Below, piece by piece: positions 10,273 to 19,026 of a stretch of DNA of 64,000 bases. The DNA is from Nitrospira japonica (GTDB lineage: Bacteria; Nitrospirota; Nitrospiria; Nitrospirales; Nitrospiraceae). Within the stretch, counting starts at the first letter, position 1, and each line of letters starts with the position of its first letter. Made by a program: the position numbers and the translations under genes. The stretch lies in assembly GCF_900169565.1 (NCBI RefSeq), contig NZ_LT828648.1, positions 310,001-374,000 of the forward strand, given 5' to 3'. The notes under the pieces are model-generated. The model was not told where the DNA came from. It searched no databases and worked only from the letters and a program-made list of their open reading frames with translations.

Positions 10273-11490
10273 TTATCGTTCCCGCCGCGGCTTCTCCGGT
10301 CCCGGCGGCGGCGAGACGTTGGCCGGCGGCTCGTTCCGGTTGCGCACCTCGACCTTGCTGCCTTCACGAAGCTTTTCCGTGCCGTCCACCACGACCAGTT
10401 CCTCGGCGGCCAGACCGGAATCGATCGACGCGTCTTCGCCGTGAGTCGTGCCGAGCGCCACCGTCCGAACCGCGACGGTATGGTCCTCCTTGACCACGTA
10501 GACGAACGTACCTTTGGCGCCGCGCTGGACCGCCGCGGACGGCACGAGGGTCACGCCGCGCTTCACGTCCAGCAGGAGCCGCGCGTTGACGAACTGATTG
10601 GGAAACAAGGAGCCGTCTTCGTTCGCAAACACCGCCTTGAGGCGCACCGTCCCCGTGTTCGGATCGATCTGATTGTCGACCGTCAGCAGCTTGCCGGAGG
10701 CGAGCTGCTTTTTCTGCTCCCGGTCGAACGCATCGACGGCCAGTTGGCGGCCTGCATTGAGCCGCTCCAGAACCGGCGGCAGGCTGTCCTCGGGAATCGT
10801 GAAGACCACGGTAATCGGCGTCAGTTGCGTGATCACGAGCAGGCCGCTCGTATCGTTGGCGCGCACCATGTTGCCCGGATCCACCAATCGCAATCCCACG
10901 CGCCCGCTGATGGGCGCCGTGATGCGGCTGTAGGCCAGCTGGAGCTTGGCGTTGTCGATCTGGCTTTGATCGGCCTGCACGATCCCCTCCAGCTGGCGCA
11001 CCATCGCTTCCTGCGTGTCCAACTGCTGCTTCGGGATGTACCCCTGTTTGACCAGGCCCTTGTACCGCTCCAAGTCGAGCTGGGCGTTCTTCAGCTGCGC
11101 CCGATCGCGCGCCATCTGCCCTTCGGCCTGGCTCAGCTGCACCTCGAATGGGCGCGGGTCGATTTGCGCGAGCAGATCTCCCTCACGGACGAGCTGGCCT
11201 TCCTGAAAAAGCACCCGCATGAGCTGCCCGTCCACGCGGCTTTTGACGTTGACGGTATTCAGCGGCACCACAGAGCCGAGTCCGTTCAGATAGACGCCGA
11301 TGTCGCCCGTCCGCGCCGGGACGACCAGCACCGGAAACGCCCGCGCGCCGCCCGGCACTTGGCCGGCACGCGACGGTTCTTCGCCGGACTTTGCCAGCAG
11401 CGCATAGCCTGCCAGCGCCAGCAGACAGGCCGCGGCCAGCCCAAGCAGCCAGCGCTTCAACATCGCCGCAAATGGAATCGGTTCCGCCAT
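10273..11490 (-). CDS. mdtA: RND periplasmic adaptor, MdtA-like
   Basis: A 405-residue membrane-fusion protein linking the RND permeases to an outer-membrane channel. The frame is open 149 codons further upstream, but the start at 11490 has AAAGG five bases ahead and is followed by a signal-anchor helix ([18 protein letters not shown]). After this come the lipoyl-like half ([20 protein letters not shown]), the alpha-hairpin ([20 protein letters not shown] and on), the second lipoyl half ([20 protein letters not shown]), then beta-barrel and membrane-proximal domains. E. coli MdtA is 415 residues. The C-terminal tail is Pro/Arg-rich. It lies 44 bases downstream of the second CpxP-like gene. 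Confidence 0.87.
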   Translation of the reverse strand: MAEPIPFAAMLKRWLLGLAAACLLALAGYALLAKSGEEPSRAGQVPGGARAFPVLVVPARTGDIGVYLNGLGSVVPLNTVNVKSRVDGQLMRVLFQEGQLVREGDLLAQIDPRPFEVQLSQAEGQMARDRAQLKNAQLDLERYKGLVKQGYIPKQQLDTQEAMVRQLEGIVQADQSQIDNAKLQLAYSRITAPISGRVGLRLVDPGNMVRANDTSGLLVITQLTPITVVFTIPEDSLPPVLERLNAGRQLAVDAFDREQKKQLASGKLLTVDNQIDPNTGTVRLKAVFANEDGSLFPNQFVNARLLLDVKRGVTLVPSAAVQRGAKGTFVYVVKEDHTVAVRTVALGTTHGEDASIDSGLAAEELVVVDGTEKLREGSKVEVRNRNEPPANVSPPPGPEKPRRER

Positions 11491-11534
11491 GATCGCCTTT
11501 TGTCCGACATCATCCGAGTTCCTCGTCCCGCCCG

Positions 11535-11954
11535 CTACGGCCTGGGCATGGCCTGTCTCTGCGCCTGGACGTAATTCCGCGACGCGTGCCAGCGCTGCTG
11601 CAGTTCCGCATACAGGCGATCCAACCCGGCTTGCTGCTCGGGAGACAGCTTGGGCTTGAGCTCCGCCATTCCCTGGGTCAGGATCCGCTCCACTTCGGCC
11701 TGATGTGAAAACCGCAATTCCAAGACGGCCAGATGCGCGCGGCGCACGACGGGTTCGATATCGGTCTGTTGCTGGGTGGTCAGCGACAACTCCTGCGTCA
11801 GCCGCTTCATGATCCGCTCCTGCTTGGCCGCCGGTCCTTGGTCGCTTCGGTTCATCCGGTCCGTATTCCCGTACAGCCACATGCCGACGACTCCGGTCAG
11901 CGCGCCGGCTGCAAAGAGAACCGCCAGTCCCGCCCACAGTTTCGGTCGCGACAT
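11535..11954 (-). CDS. CpxP/Spy-like periplasmic protein with membrane anchor
   Basis: A 139-residue protein. The start at 11954 is set by GAAGGAGC eight bases upstream; the 14 codons open before it look non-coding. One N-terminal helix ([23 protein letters not shown]) anchors a helical periplasmic domain carrying two LTxxQ-like motifs, [11 protein letters not shown] and [13 protein letters not shown]. This is the pattern of the Spy/CpxP and periplasmic heavy-metal-sensor (CnrX/ZraP-like) superfamily. In CnrX-type systems such a protein senses metals and releases an anti-sigma factor. Here it sits directly after the sigma and putative anti-sigma genes, so it could be the sensor of that pathway; that is inference from order. 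Confidence 0.72.
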   Translation of the reverse strand: MSRPKLWAGLAVLFAAGALTGVVGMWLYGNTDRMNRSDQGPAAKQERIMKRLTQELSLTTQQQTDIEPVVRRAHLAVLELRFSHQAEVERILTQGMAELKPKLSPEQQAGLDRLYAELQQRWHASRNYVQAQRQAMPRP

Positions 11955-12038
11955 CTTACGCGCTCCTTCGATTCCGCACACCGACCCGACGTTCACCCCA
12001 TACCCGTGAGACCGGCCGGCCGCGGCGGTGCATGGGAA

Positions 12039-12344
12039 TCAATCTCCGAACAACGGAGTCGTCTCGAACTCCTCGGCCAGTAGCAGCGTACTCTCTCCGG
12101 TCGAAGTCCGCGACACGTGGACGGTGAGCATTGAGACGACCAGGACGACCGCTGCCGCGATGGTGGCGACCCGCCAGACGAATTGATCGAGCAGGCCGGA
12201 GACAGGGATGTCTGCCGGCCGGCGCAACGTCCGCATGACCCGACGCGCCATCTCGCCCTGACTGGCCGGACGGTTGATCGGAACATGGAACGCTTCCGTC
12301 AGCGCCCGCTCCAGCTTCTTCAGTTCATCGTCAGAATATCCCAT
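12039..12344 (-). CDS. small one-helix membrane protein, putative anti-sigma factor
   Basis: A 101-residue protein with a soluble N-terminus (MGYSDDELKKLERALTEAFH), one transmembrane helix near residues 60-80 (RVATIAAAVVLVVSMLTV) and a short periplasmic tail. Its ATG shares one base with the TGA stop of the sigma gene (TGATG), which implies coupled, roughly equal synthesis of the two. Size, topology and position are those of an ECF anti-sigma factor, although no zinc-binding (ZAS) His/Cys motif is visible. The open frame extends 62 codons upstream, but that part overlaps the sigma gene and is not protein-like. The function is inferred from context. Confidence 0.62.
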   Translation of the reverse strand: MGYSDDELKKLERALTEAFHVPINRPASQGEMARRVMRTLRRPADIPVSGLLDQFVWRVATIAAAVVLVVSMLTVHVSRTSTGESTLLLAEEFETTPLFGD

Positions 12345-12952
12345 CAGATACCCCCTCGCGAACTTTTGCTCAGAATGTCGCGGAGTGCCCGCCTCGCCCG
12401 AAAGGCTCGAACCTTGACGTTGACCGCACTCCAGTCCAGCAGTTCCGCCGCCTCGCGGATCGAACGACCTTCGAGATGAACGAGCGTGAGCACGGCCCGG
12501 TGCTCCGGTGACAAACGTTCCAGAGCCCAATGCAACACCTCGGCCGCTTCCTCTCTCCGCGCATGGTCCTTGAACTCCTCGTTGGACGCGGCGGCGAGCG
12601 CCTGCTCGATCCAGCGGTGATGCGAATCGGTCAACTCGCTGACGGGCCGTTCGCCGCGATGCCTCGACCGCCAGAAATCGTAGCAGGTCCGGACCGCGAT
12701 GCCGGCCAGCCAGTGATCGAAGGAGACCGAGCCTGAAAACTGCCCGAGTCCGAAATAGGCCCTGACGAACACGTCGTGCACCGTCGCATCGACGTCGTCA
12801 GCCGGCACCCGCCGGCCGACGATTCGAACGACATGCTGCTGGTGCCGGTTGATCAGTTCCGCAAAGCGATCGGTGTCTCCTTCTCGGATCCGCCGGAGGA
12901 GATCGCGATCTTCCGGGGCAGTCTGGGCAACCGTCAACGACTCATCAGCCAT
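12344..12952 (-). CDS. ECF-type RNA polymerase sigma factor
   Basis: A 202-residue sigma-70 family factor of the extracytoplasmic-function group. Region 2 is visible as LLRRIREGDTDRFAELINRH followed by ADDVDATVHDVFVRAYFGL and HWLAGIAVRTCYDFWRS. Region 4 is LERLSPEHRAVLTLVHLEG with the helix-turn-helix SIREAAELLDWSAVNVKVRAFRAR. I used the ATG at 12952 because the sigma domain begins right after it; ATG codons at 13009, 13012 and 13033 are in frame, and no start has a clear ribosome site. The gene follows a Spy-like gene and overlaps a one-helix protein by one base. It probably controls this operon in response to envelope or metal stress. Confidence 0.83.
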   Translation of the reverse strand: MADESLTVAQTAPEDRDLLRRIREGDTDRFAELINRHQQHVVRIVGRRVPADDVDATVHDVFVRAYFGLGQFSGSVSFDHWLAGIAVRTCYDFWRSRHRGERPVSELTDSHHRWIEQALAAASNEEFKDHARREEAAEVLHWALERLSPEHRAVLTLVHLEGRSIREAAELLDWSAVNVKVRAFRARRALRDILSKSSRGGI

Positions 12953-13044
12953 CGGCAGGCGGAGTTCCGACCACGACAGCACGGTGGTCGCAGTGAAACA
13001 ATCGCTCATCATAGCACCATACGGTCCCTTCATGAACGCGAGAG

Positions 13045-13644
13045 TTACCCCGCAGACGGTCCGTCCACCGGTTCACTCTCCCCGGCCGCCGACGGTCCGG
13101 TCCCGCTCTCGATTCCCGAGGTCCGGCCCGGATACTGATCCGCCCCTGCGCCTTGATGGCGGTGGTGACGGGACTGTTCCCACAAGGTTTTCTGTTTGGC
13201 CTGTTGCTCAGGCGTCAGCGTGCCGATGAGTTCCCTCGCGGCTCTCACCCCTATGATCCGAACGGTGGCCTGATACGCTTCTCCTTCCTTGATCTTGGCC
13301 TCGATCGCCGGCAACTGCGCCTTGTCATCCCACATCATCGAGCGAAGTTCCCGCTCACTGACCATCACGTCGGCCTCCGCCCGTATCCGCGCCTTGTCCG
13401 CGTCCAAGGCGATCGTCCGCATTTTCGCGACCTGGTCGTCGGTGAGCCCCAGTTCCTGTTTGTTCTTTAAGAGATGCTTGAGCAAGTGGGACGTGAATCC
13501 TCCGTGCCGATGGCCGTCCTGATGGAAAGACATCTGATGACTCTTGCCGGCACACCGGCCTCCTCCGTCGGCCCATGCCGCCGGCAAACCGATCAGCGAA
13601 CTCCCCAACACCAACCCCAACATCAACGATGTGCGTGGTCTCAT
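13045..13644 (-). CDS. Spy/CpxP-like periplasmic chaperone or sensor
   Basis: A 199-residue exported protein, the first gene of the efflux operon. The start at 13644 has GAGGAGG six bases ahead. A Sec signal peptide (SLMLGLVLGSSLIGLPAAWA) is followed by a His-rich segment (HQMSFHQDGHRHGGFTSH) and a long helical domain with LGLTDDQVAKM and LTPEQQAKQKTLWEQ, the LTxxQ motifs of the Spy/CpxP family. A second His cluster (SRHHRHQ) near the C-terminus suggests metal binding. The last 35 residues are Gly/Ser/Pro-rich. In E. coli, spy and mdtABC are co-regulated by BaeSR; here a Spy-like gene and an mdtABC-like set share one apparent operon with their own sigma factor. Confidence 0.75.
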   Translation of the reverse strand: MRPRTSLMLGLVLGSSLIGLPAAWADGGGRCAGKSHQMSFHQDGHRHGGFTSHLLKHLLKNKQELGLTDDQVAKMRTIALDADKARIRAEADVMVSERELRSMMWDDKAQLPAIEAKIKEGEAYQATVRIIGVRAARELIGTLTPEQQAKQKTLWEQSRHHRHQGAGADQYPGRTSGIESGTGPSAAGESEPVDGPSAG

Positions 13645-13711
13645 AACGTCCTCCTCGTGGTGATGGATATCCTGTGAAACGAGCCGATCAGGCTCCGTCC
13701 CCTCCGTTCTC

Positions 13712-13740
13712 TAGTCGTGGCGGCCTGGCAAAAGGTTACA
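13712..13740 (-). promoter_or_regulatory. putative ECF-type promoter of the Spy-sigma-efflux operon
   Basis: On the minus strand TGTAACC (13740-13734) is followed after 16 bases by CGACTA (13717-13712). A TGTAACC-like -35 with a short CG-rich -10 is a common ECF promoter form. It lies about 70 bases upstream of the first gene's start (13644), so the operon's own sigma factor may recognise it. It was picked by eye and not compared with other sites. Confidence 0.35.
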
Positions 13741-13834
13741 GATGCCGGAAGTCTCTGAAACAACGGCCCTATTGGACAAGAGGAGCCGGATTGACAGGTC
13801 CTGATTTCGAGACGTACCCTGCTTCCCATCTGAG

Positions 13835-13854
13835 CGCGCTCAGCGCTGAGCGCG
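13835..13854. repeat. 20-bp perfect palindrome
   Basis: CGCGCTCAGCGCTGAGCGCG reads the same on both strands. It ends 12 bases before the start of the alpha/beta hydrolase gene and lies in the divergent region shared with the efflux operon, so it could be an operator for a dimeric regulator, or an mRNA hairpin that limits translation of the hydrolase. Confidence 0.5.
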
Positions 13855-13866
13855 TCGCGACCCACT

Positions 13867-15306
13867 GTGATGACGAGCCGTACCGCCCGAAAAACCATTC
13901 TGGTCCTGATCCACGGATTCATCAGCGATCACCGCTGCTGGGATTCTTTGCGCCATCTCCTGGAAACGGACGCCCGGATCGCCGAGCGGTTCGACATCGA
14001 ATGTTTTGATTACCCGACATCTCTCTTGGGCAAGGGCTCGGAGCATGCCCACCCGAGCCTCCGGCAGGTGGCCGGTCAGCTCAATGAGTTTCTGGCGCAG
14101 CCCCGTTTCGCCGGACACCCCCTCGTCCTCGTGGGACACAGCCAGGGCGGCCTGGTGATCCAGGCCTACTTCGTGTTGCTGCTCGAAGCACACCATGCGC
14201 GACAACTGTCCCGCATCCGGCAGGCTATCTTCATCGCCACCCCCAACCTGGGATCGGTCTTCCTCGATCGCACCAGACGGTTGACCGACCACGTGCTGAA
14301 AGTCTTGGGCGGCTCCTTTCTCCATCCTCAGGAACGTCTGTTGCGGGCGCTGCAGCCCGAGATCATGGAAATTCAAAAACTGCTCCTGGGCAATATCGTG
14401 GCGGCCGTCAGCCATTCGGATCAGGCGTGCCCGATCCCGCTCCAGTGTTTCTACGGCTCGGCGGACCGAATCGTTCTGGATGTCTCCGCCCAAAGCTTCT
14501 TTGCGCCCGACGTCTGCATGCCCCTGCCGGCGGGACACATGGACATCATTCGTCCGCAAGACACCGAAGACGAACGGTATGCGAAGCTGACCGACGCCAT
14601 TTTGCATCCGATCGGCCACGTCAACGTCGTCGAGGTGGAACGCTACGACACCACGCTGCGGGTGGAGCCCTATGACGGAACAAAGGGCGTCGAGGTCTCG
14701 TACGGATCGAGCCGCCGCTCCGTCTTTACCGACAACCGCGCGGTGCTGTCGCGTCGCATGGCGATTTCCCGGAAGAACCGCTGCCGGAACAGCTGCGACA
14801 TGTCGTACCTGACCAATGCCGAGGGGTTCATCAAGCCGATTCCCGCCGAGATGCTGGAGCGGCTGGAACGAAAGGACCTCACCAGGTACGAGAGTCAGGG
14901 TCGTGAATTCAATTTCGTCTTCGCTCCCAGTCCCGGCGAGACCTACGACGTCACGCTCGAAATCCTCCGCGGGTTCGAAGCGGGAGACCGGCGGGTCCAT
15001 TTCCATTTGGGCGCCTCCTGCTACCATCAAGTGCTGACTTATCGCCTCGACCTCACCGCCTATGTTCGGGCCGGATACCGCATGACCGGTCGGCCCCGTC
15101 TGTACTTCGAGGAGGGCGAGACCCACCGGTGCGATGAAATTTGGGCCTCGCAACCGCTGGAGGCGACCACGTCGGACGACCATGGACTGTGGTATTGGGA
15201 ACTTCACGACGTACGACACGGGGCCATCGGATTAGCCTGGGATCTGGCACCGGACGCCACCACCGCAGAAGAAACGAGTTCCGCCACGGCCGAATATCAC
15301 CCCTGA
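13867..15306 (+). CDS. alpha/beta hydrolase (lipase-like) with extra C-terminal domain
   Basis: A 479-residue protein (478 if started at the ATG at 13870 rather than GTG at 13867). Residues 10-270 form an alpha/beta hydrolase: oxyanion region VLIHGF, nucleophile elbow GHSQGG with Ser92, and a later LPAGHMDII likely to supply the catalytic His. It has no signal peptide, so it is probably cytoplasmic. Residues 280-479 are a second beta-rich domain with several Cys and aromatic residues (YRMTGRPRLYFEEGETHRC), which I do not recognise. The arrangement recalls lipase-like proteins with a C-terminal effector or sensing domain. A 1.4-kb frame on the opposite strand over this gene is judged a codon-bias artefact. 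The substrate is unknown. Confidence 0.75.
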   Translation: MMTSRTARKTILVLIHGFISDHRCWDSLRHLLETDARIAERFDIECFDYPTSLLGKGSEHAHPSLRQVAGQLNEFLAQPRFAGHPLVLVGHSQGGLVIQAYFVLLLEAHHARQLSRIRQAIFIATPNLGSVFLDRTRRLTDHVLKVLGGSFLHPQERLLRALQPEIMEIQKLLLGNIVAAVSHSDQACPIPLQCFYGSADRIVLDVSAQSFFAPDVCMPLPAGHMDIIRPQDTEDERYAKLTDAILHPIGHVNVVEVERYDTTLRVEPYDGTKGVEVSYGSSRRSVFTDNRAVLSRRMAISRKNRCRNSCDMSYLTNAEGFIKPIPAEMLERLERKDLTRYESQGREFNFVFAPSPGETYDVTLEILRGFEAGDRRVHFHLGASCYHQVLTYRLDLTAYVRAGYRMTGRPRLYFEEGETHRCDEIWASQPLEATTSDDHGLWYWELHDVRHGAIGLAWDLAPDATTAEETSSATAEYHP

Positions 15307-15550
15307 AGCCGGCCACTCAGCCCGACATACGAGCGATCCCGCACAATCCGCACTGTGCGAATAAGCATTGGTTCGTTAGTCTGTCTTATTCATTACACGC
15401 AGTACTGGATAGCAGCTCAGAACTTTCGCCGATCTCCCAATAGCTTTGGCGTTAGCTCCACCGGACTGCCTGACCTGGCACGGCGGATCGAGACTTGCAG
15501 TCCTATTTCCTCAACGATCCGTTCTAGTTGCAGGTCGTAGGAGGTGGAGC

Positions 15551-15649
15551 ATGAAAGCATTGCTCGGCAAATGCGGAGATCGAGGGCTGGCCTGGGTGAT
15601 GATCGGCCTCTTCGCCCTCTTCGTATTGGGACTCAATCTGAACAGCTAG
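15551..15649 (+). CDS. 32-residue single-helix membrane microprotein
   Basis: A very short gene: 32 residues beginning MKALLGKCGDRG, then one hydrophobic helix (LAWVMIGLFALFVLGLN) and stop. A strong ribosome site, AGGAGGTGG, lies about six bases before the ATG, which is much better than for most genes here and decides the call. The frame is open further upstream, but that part has no ribosome site and low protein character. It stands alone between two larger plus-strand genes. Small single-helix proteins of this kind often bind and regulate larger membrane complexes, but nothing here identifies a partner. Confidence 0.55.
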   Translation: MKALLGKCGDRGLAWVMIGLFALFVLGLNLNS

Positions 15650-15827
15650 TTCCTCCGGAATCCCTCGCTGGTTCTTTCGTTTCCGATATCTCTGCGTCCG
15701 TCACACATCGCACCGATTCCTCCTCGCAACCGCCTCTGACTCTGTCGCCCGTTGACAGTCCCAATGCAGGACCGTAGCCTACTCGTCGACGCGATTCTGC
15801 GCCCTATCCATAAGGACTGCATGAGAG

Positions 15828-17753
15828 ATGACCGATCGTTCCAGAATCACCCGCCGAGACTTCTTGGACGGGATCCTCCTTGCGCTGGGTTCCACATTGC
15901 TGCCGCCAATGGCACTCGGAGACGGCTTTGACCGGTGGCTGACCGACGACGACTACCCGCCGGGACGGACGGGACTGCGGGGCAATCACCCGGGAGCGCT
16001 GGAAACGGCCCATGCCCTTGCCTGGACCGGAAAGCGCGACTGGGGGACGGTGACGGAGCCAGACGGCTCCGACTATGACCTGGCCGTCGTCGGCGCGGGA
16101 ATCAGCGGGCTTGCGGCCGCCTGGTTCTTTCGACAGCAGAATCCCAAGGCCAAGATTCTCCTGCTCGACAATCACGACGATTTCGGCGGACATGCCAAAC
16201 GGAACGAATTCCTCGTCGATGGACGGACCCGCCTCTCCTACGGAGGATCACAGACGATACAGACCCCGGGCCGATACAGCCGCATCGCCGCCTCCCTCTT
16301 GCGGGACCTCGGCGTGAAATTCGATCGGTTCGTCTCGGCCTACGACATGACGTTTTTCCGGCGTCACGCGCTGCGCCCTGTCACCTTTTTCGACGGCAAG
16401 ACCTACGGCAAGGCTTCGTTGGTTCCGTATACGTTGACGGACTTGAGTTGGGGAGTTCCCGGCATCGTGCGGTCCGCGCTGTCACCCGAACAGGCCGTCG
16501 AACGGATGCCGTTGGGATCGCGCGCGAAAGAGCAACTCCTGCGGATTATGACCGGTGGGGACAATGCGTTGGACCGGATCGCCGCGGCAGCCCGTCTCGG
16601 CTACGCCGGCAGCACCCCCTACTTTACGTTTCTTCGCGAACAGCATCATGCGGACGATCCGGACGTCTTTCGTCTGCTTCGCAGCCTGCCGGCTGAATAT
16701 ACCGGCCAGGGAGCCGATACGTTATCAACCCTGGAGGCGCTCGCGCTGGAGTTGCCCGGCATCACGCCGCGCGCCGTCTCCAATCTCGCTCCGGAGCCCT
16801 CCAGCCGCTTGACTCTGGATGAAACAGAACCCTACATCCATCACTTTCCGGACGGGAACGCCTCGATCGCACGTCTGCTCGTGCGGCAATTGATGCCGCA
16901 TGTCGCGCCCGGTTCGACGATGGACGACGTAGTGCTGGCTCCGTTTGACTATGGCCGGCTCGACCGTTCTGATTCTCCTGTCAGGCTCCGCTTGAACAGC
17001 ACGGTCGTCCGCGTGACCCATGACGGTCCTCCGCATCGGGCAGACCGCGTGTCGGTCACCTATGTACACAAGAACCGCGCCTATCGCGTTCGCGCAACGC
17101 ACTGCGTGTTGGCCTGCTATAACATGATGATCCCGCACTTGGTGCCGGAACTGCCGCAGGAGCAGAAGGATGCGCTCAGGCAAGCCGCGAAAGCCCCTCT
17201 GGTCTATACCACCGTCTCGCTCCGAAATTGGCGCGCGATCCGCGAAGTGGGTCTTGGAGCGGCCGAGTGTCCGGGAAGTTTTCACCAGTCGGTACTGCTT
17301 GATTACCCGGTTCGGATGGGCGGCTACGGCCTGTCGGATGATCCGGCTCACCCGATGATCGTGACAATGATCCACGTCCCGCTCGCCGACGATTACGGCA
17401 CGCCGCCCCGCGAACAGTTCCGGCAGGGCCGCTTCAAACTCTTCAGCATGCCGTTCGCGCAATTCGAAACCGCCGTCAAGGACCATCTCAACGACATGTT
17501 GGGGCAGGGAGGATTCGACGCGGACCGCGATATTCAGGCCATCACCGTGAACCGGTGGGCTCATGGCTATGCCTACCAGGGCAGCGCGCTCTATGATCCG
17601 GAGGTGGCGCCGGAACGGAGCCATCACGTCTTGGGACGGCGACCCATGGGACACATCACGATCGCCAATTCGGATGCCGGCGCCAGGGCCTACGTCGACA
17701 CGGCCATCGATCAGGCCTGGCGGGCCGTTCAGGAACTGCCGGTGTCGTCGTAA
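15828..17753 (+). CDS. Tat-exported FAD-dependent oxidoreductase, spermidine dehydrogenase-like
   Basis: A 641-residue flavoprotein. Residues 8-30 hold a Tat signal (TRRDFLDG followed by a hydrophobic run), so the folded protein is exported to the periplasm. The FAD-binding Rossmann motif is VVGAGISGLAAAWFF near residue 86, followed by LLLDNHDDFGGHAKRNEF. The overall pattern matches the NAD(P)/FAD-binding amine oxidase group that includes bacterial spermidine dehydrogenase. The substrate may be an amine, but this is family inference only. The intradiol dioxygenase gene starts 28 bases downstream and is also exported, so the two probably form an operon. Confidence 0.72.
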   Translation: MTDRSRITRRDFLDGILLALGSTLLPPMALGDGFDRWLTDDDYPPGRTGLRGNHPGALETAHALAWTGKRDWGTVTEPDGSDYDLAVVGAGISGLAAAWFFRQQNPKAKILLLDNHDDFGGHAKRNEFLVDGRTRLSYGGSQTIQTPGRYSRIAASLLRDLGVKFDRFVSAYDMTFFRRHALRPVTFFDGKTYGKASLVPYTLTDLSWGVPGIVRSALSPEQAVERMPLGSRAKEQLLRIMTGGDNALDRIAAAARLGYAGSTPYFTFLREQHHADDPDVFRLLRSLPAEYTGQGADTLSTLEALALELPGITPRAVSNLAPEPSSRLTLDETEPYIHHFPDGNASIARLLVRQLMPHVAPGSTMDDVVLAPFDYGRLDRSDSPVRLRLNSTVVRVTHDGPPHRADRVSVTYVHKNRAYRVRATHCVLACYNMMIPHLVPELPQEQKDALRQAAKAPLVYTTVSLRNWRAIREVGLGAAECPGSFHQSVLLDYPVRMGGYGLSDDPAHPMIVTMIHVPLADDYGTPPREQFRQGRFKLFSMPFAQFETAVKDHLNDMLGQGGFDADRDIQAITVNRWAHGYAYQGSALYDPEVAPERSHHVLGRRPMGHITIANSDAGARAYVDTAIDQAWRAVQELPVSS

Positions 17754-17781
17754 TTACCGTGGTATCGAAAGGAGAGCGCCG

Positions 17782-18522
17782 ATGACCGATCACGTCCTCT
17801 TGTCCTCTGTCTTCCGACGGCAGTTGTCCCGTCGAGACACGCTCGCGTTACTGGGCAAGAGCGCCGTCTGCCTGGTCACAGCAGGCCTATGGCCCCGTGT
17901 CGCGGGAGCAGCCGGCCCCGATCCGCTCTGCGTCGTCCGTCCGACGCAGACCGAAGGTCCGTATTTTGTCGACGAACAATTGAATAGGTCCGATATCCGC
18001 TCGGACCCGTCGGGCGGCGCCATCAAAACGGGAACGCCGCTGTCCCTGACGGTCGCGGCCTCGCGCCTCGGCGGCGGCGCCTGTCATCCTCTCGAGGGTG
18101 CCCACGTGGATATCTGGCATTGCGACGCGACGGGTCTCTATTCCGACGTGAAGGACCCGCGGTTCAACACCACCGGTCAACAATTTCTCCGCGGCTATCA
18201 ACTTACCGATGCAAAGGGCGAAGCCAGATTTCTGACCATCTACCCGGGGTGGTACGAGGGACGCACGGTTCACATTCACGTGAAGGTCCGCGCCAATCCT
18301 AAAGACCGGCGCGGCTATGAATTCACCTCCCAGATGTATTTCGACGACGCGTTGACGGATCGCGTGTATGCCGCCGCACCCTATGCGGCCAGGGGACCGC
18401 GTACGGCGCGCAATCATGACGACTTCATTTTTCGGCGGGGCGGCAACCGACTCATGTTGGACCCGACGCAGACGGCCGACGGATACGCCGCCACGTTTGC
18501 GGTGGGCCTGCAGATGCCCTGA
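17782..18522 (+). CDS. exported intradiol ring-cleavage dioxygenase
   Basis: A 246-residue protein related to protocatechuate 3,4-dioxygenase and catechol 1,2-dioxygenase, non-haem Fe(III) enzymes that open catechol rings between the hydroxyls. The start at 17782 follows AAAGGAGA. Residues 13-41 look like a Tat signal (SRRDTLALLGKSAV and a hydrophobic run to AGAA). The four iron ligands can be matched: Tyr in ATGLYSD, Tyr in YPGWYEG, and two His in TVHIHV. Exported members are less well known than the cytoplasmic beta-ketoadipate enzymes. An upstream open extension of 73 codons lies in another gene and is rejected. It is coupled with the flavoprotein gene before it. Confidence 0.83.
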   Translation: MTDHVLLSSVFRRQLSRRDTLALLGKSAVCLVTAGLWPRVAGAAGPDPLCVVRPTQTEGPYFVDEQLNRSDIRSDPSGGAIKTGTPLSLTVAASRLGGGACHPLEGAHVDIWHCDATGLYSDVKDPRFNTTGQQFLRGYQLTDAKGEARFLTIYPGWYEGRTVHIHVKVRANPKDRRGYEFTSQMYFDDALTDRVYAAAPYAARGPRTARNHDDFIFRRGGNRLMLDPTQTADGYAATFAVGLQMP

Positions 18523-18676
18523 GGTACCGCATCGCGTCGGCAGCGGCAATTGACACGGTTGCGACCGTTCCGTAGCATTTGTGTTTGAGACTCACCCGCC
18601 GGTCCCGGCTTCGCCGTCGAGGAGCGGGCGTTTCCCTCACGGCCCCTCTACTGGCAGACACAGGACGCATTGACCG

Positions 18677-19021
18677 ATGAGCGCGATCAGCACCCATGTC
18701 TTGAATCTCGTGACCGGGCTCCCGGCCCGCAATGTGTCCGTCGTCCTGGAATCTCAGGGGTCGCTGAGGACTTGGAGAAAAATCGGAGACGGGCGCACGG
18801 ACGCCGACGGCCGCATTGAAGATCTGGTGCCGCCGGGCGTGCGAATTCAGACCGGCTCCTATCGGTTGACGTTCGACGTCGCGTCATACTTTCGTTCGCA
18901 GAACGGCGCGAGTTTCTATCCGGAGATCGCGATCGCGTTCGGCATCCAGGATCCCGCGCAGAGCCATCACATTCCACTTCTCATCGGCCCGTTCGGTTAC
19001 ACGACCTATCGCGGGAGCTGA
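18677..19021 (+). CDS. uraH: 5-hydroxyisourate hydrolase
   Basis: A 114-residue transthyretin-like protein that hydrolyses 5-hydroxyisourate to OHCU in urate breakdown. Signatures are complete: N-terminal STHVLNLVTGLPA, the central Arg/Asp-rich turn DGRTDADGRIEDL, SYFRSQNGASFYPEI, HHIPLLIGPFGYTTYRGS at the C-terminus. The terminal YRGS is diagnostic of the enzyme as opposed to vertebrate transthyretin. No uricase or OHCU decarboxylase gene is in the window. It lacks an export signal and sits five bases upstream of the NADH dehydrogenase gene, so they are probably cotranscribed. Confidence 0.9.
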   Translation: MSAISTHVLNLVTGLPARNVSVVLESQGSLRTWRKIGDGRTDADGRIEDLVPPGVRIQTGSYRLTFDVASYFRSQNGASFYPEIAIAFGIQDPAQSHHIPLLIGPFGYTTYRGS

Positions 19022-19026
19022 ATAGG

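Noticed and set aside
11491-11937. A 149-codon extension of the mdtA-like adaptor
   Set aside because: It overlaps the CpxP-like gene in another frame; the ATG at 11490 has AAAGG and a signal-anchor directly after it.
13840-15219. A 459-codon open frame opposite the alpha/beta hydrolase
   Set aside because: The plus-strand frame has the GHSQGG hydrolase motif and fits known folds; the opposite frame shows none and its composition is typical of an antisense artefact.
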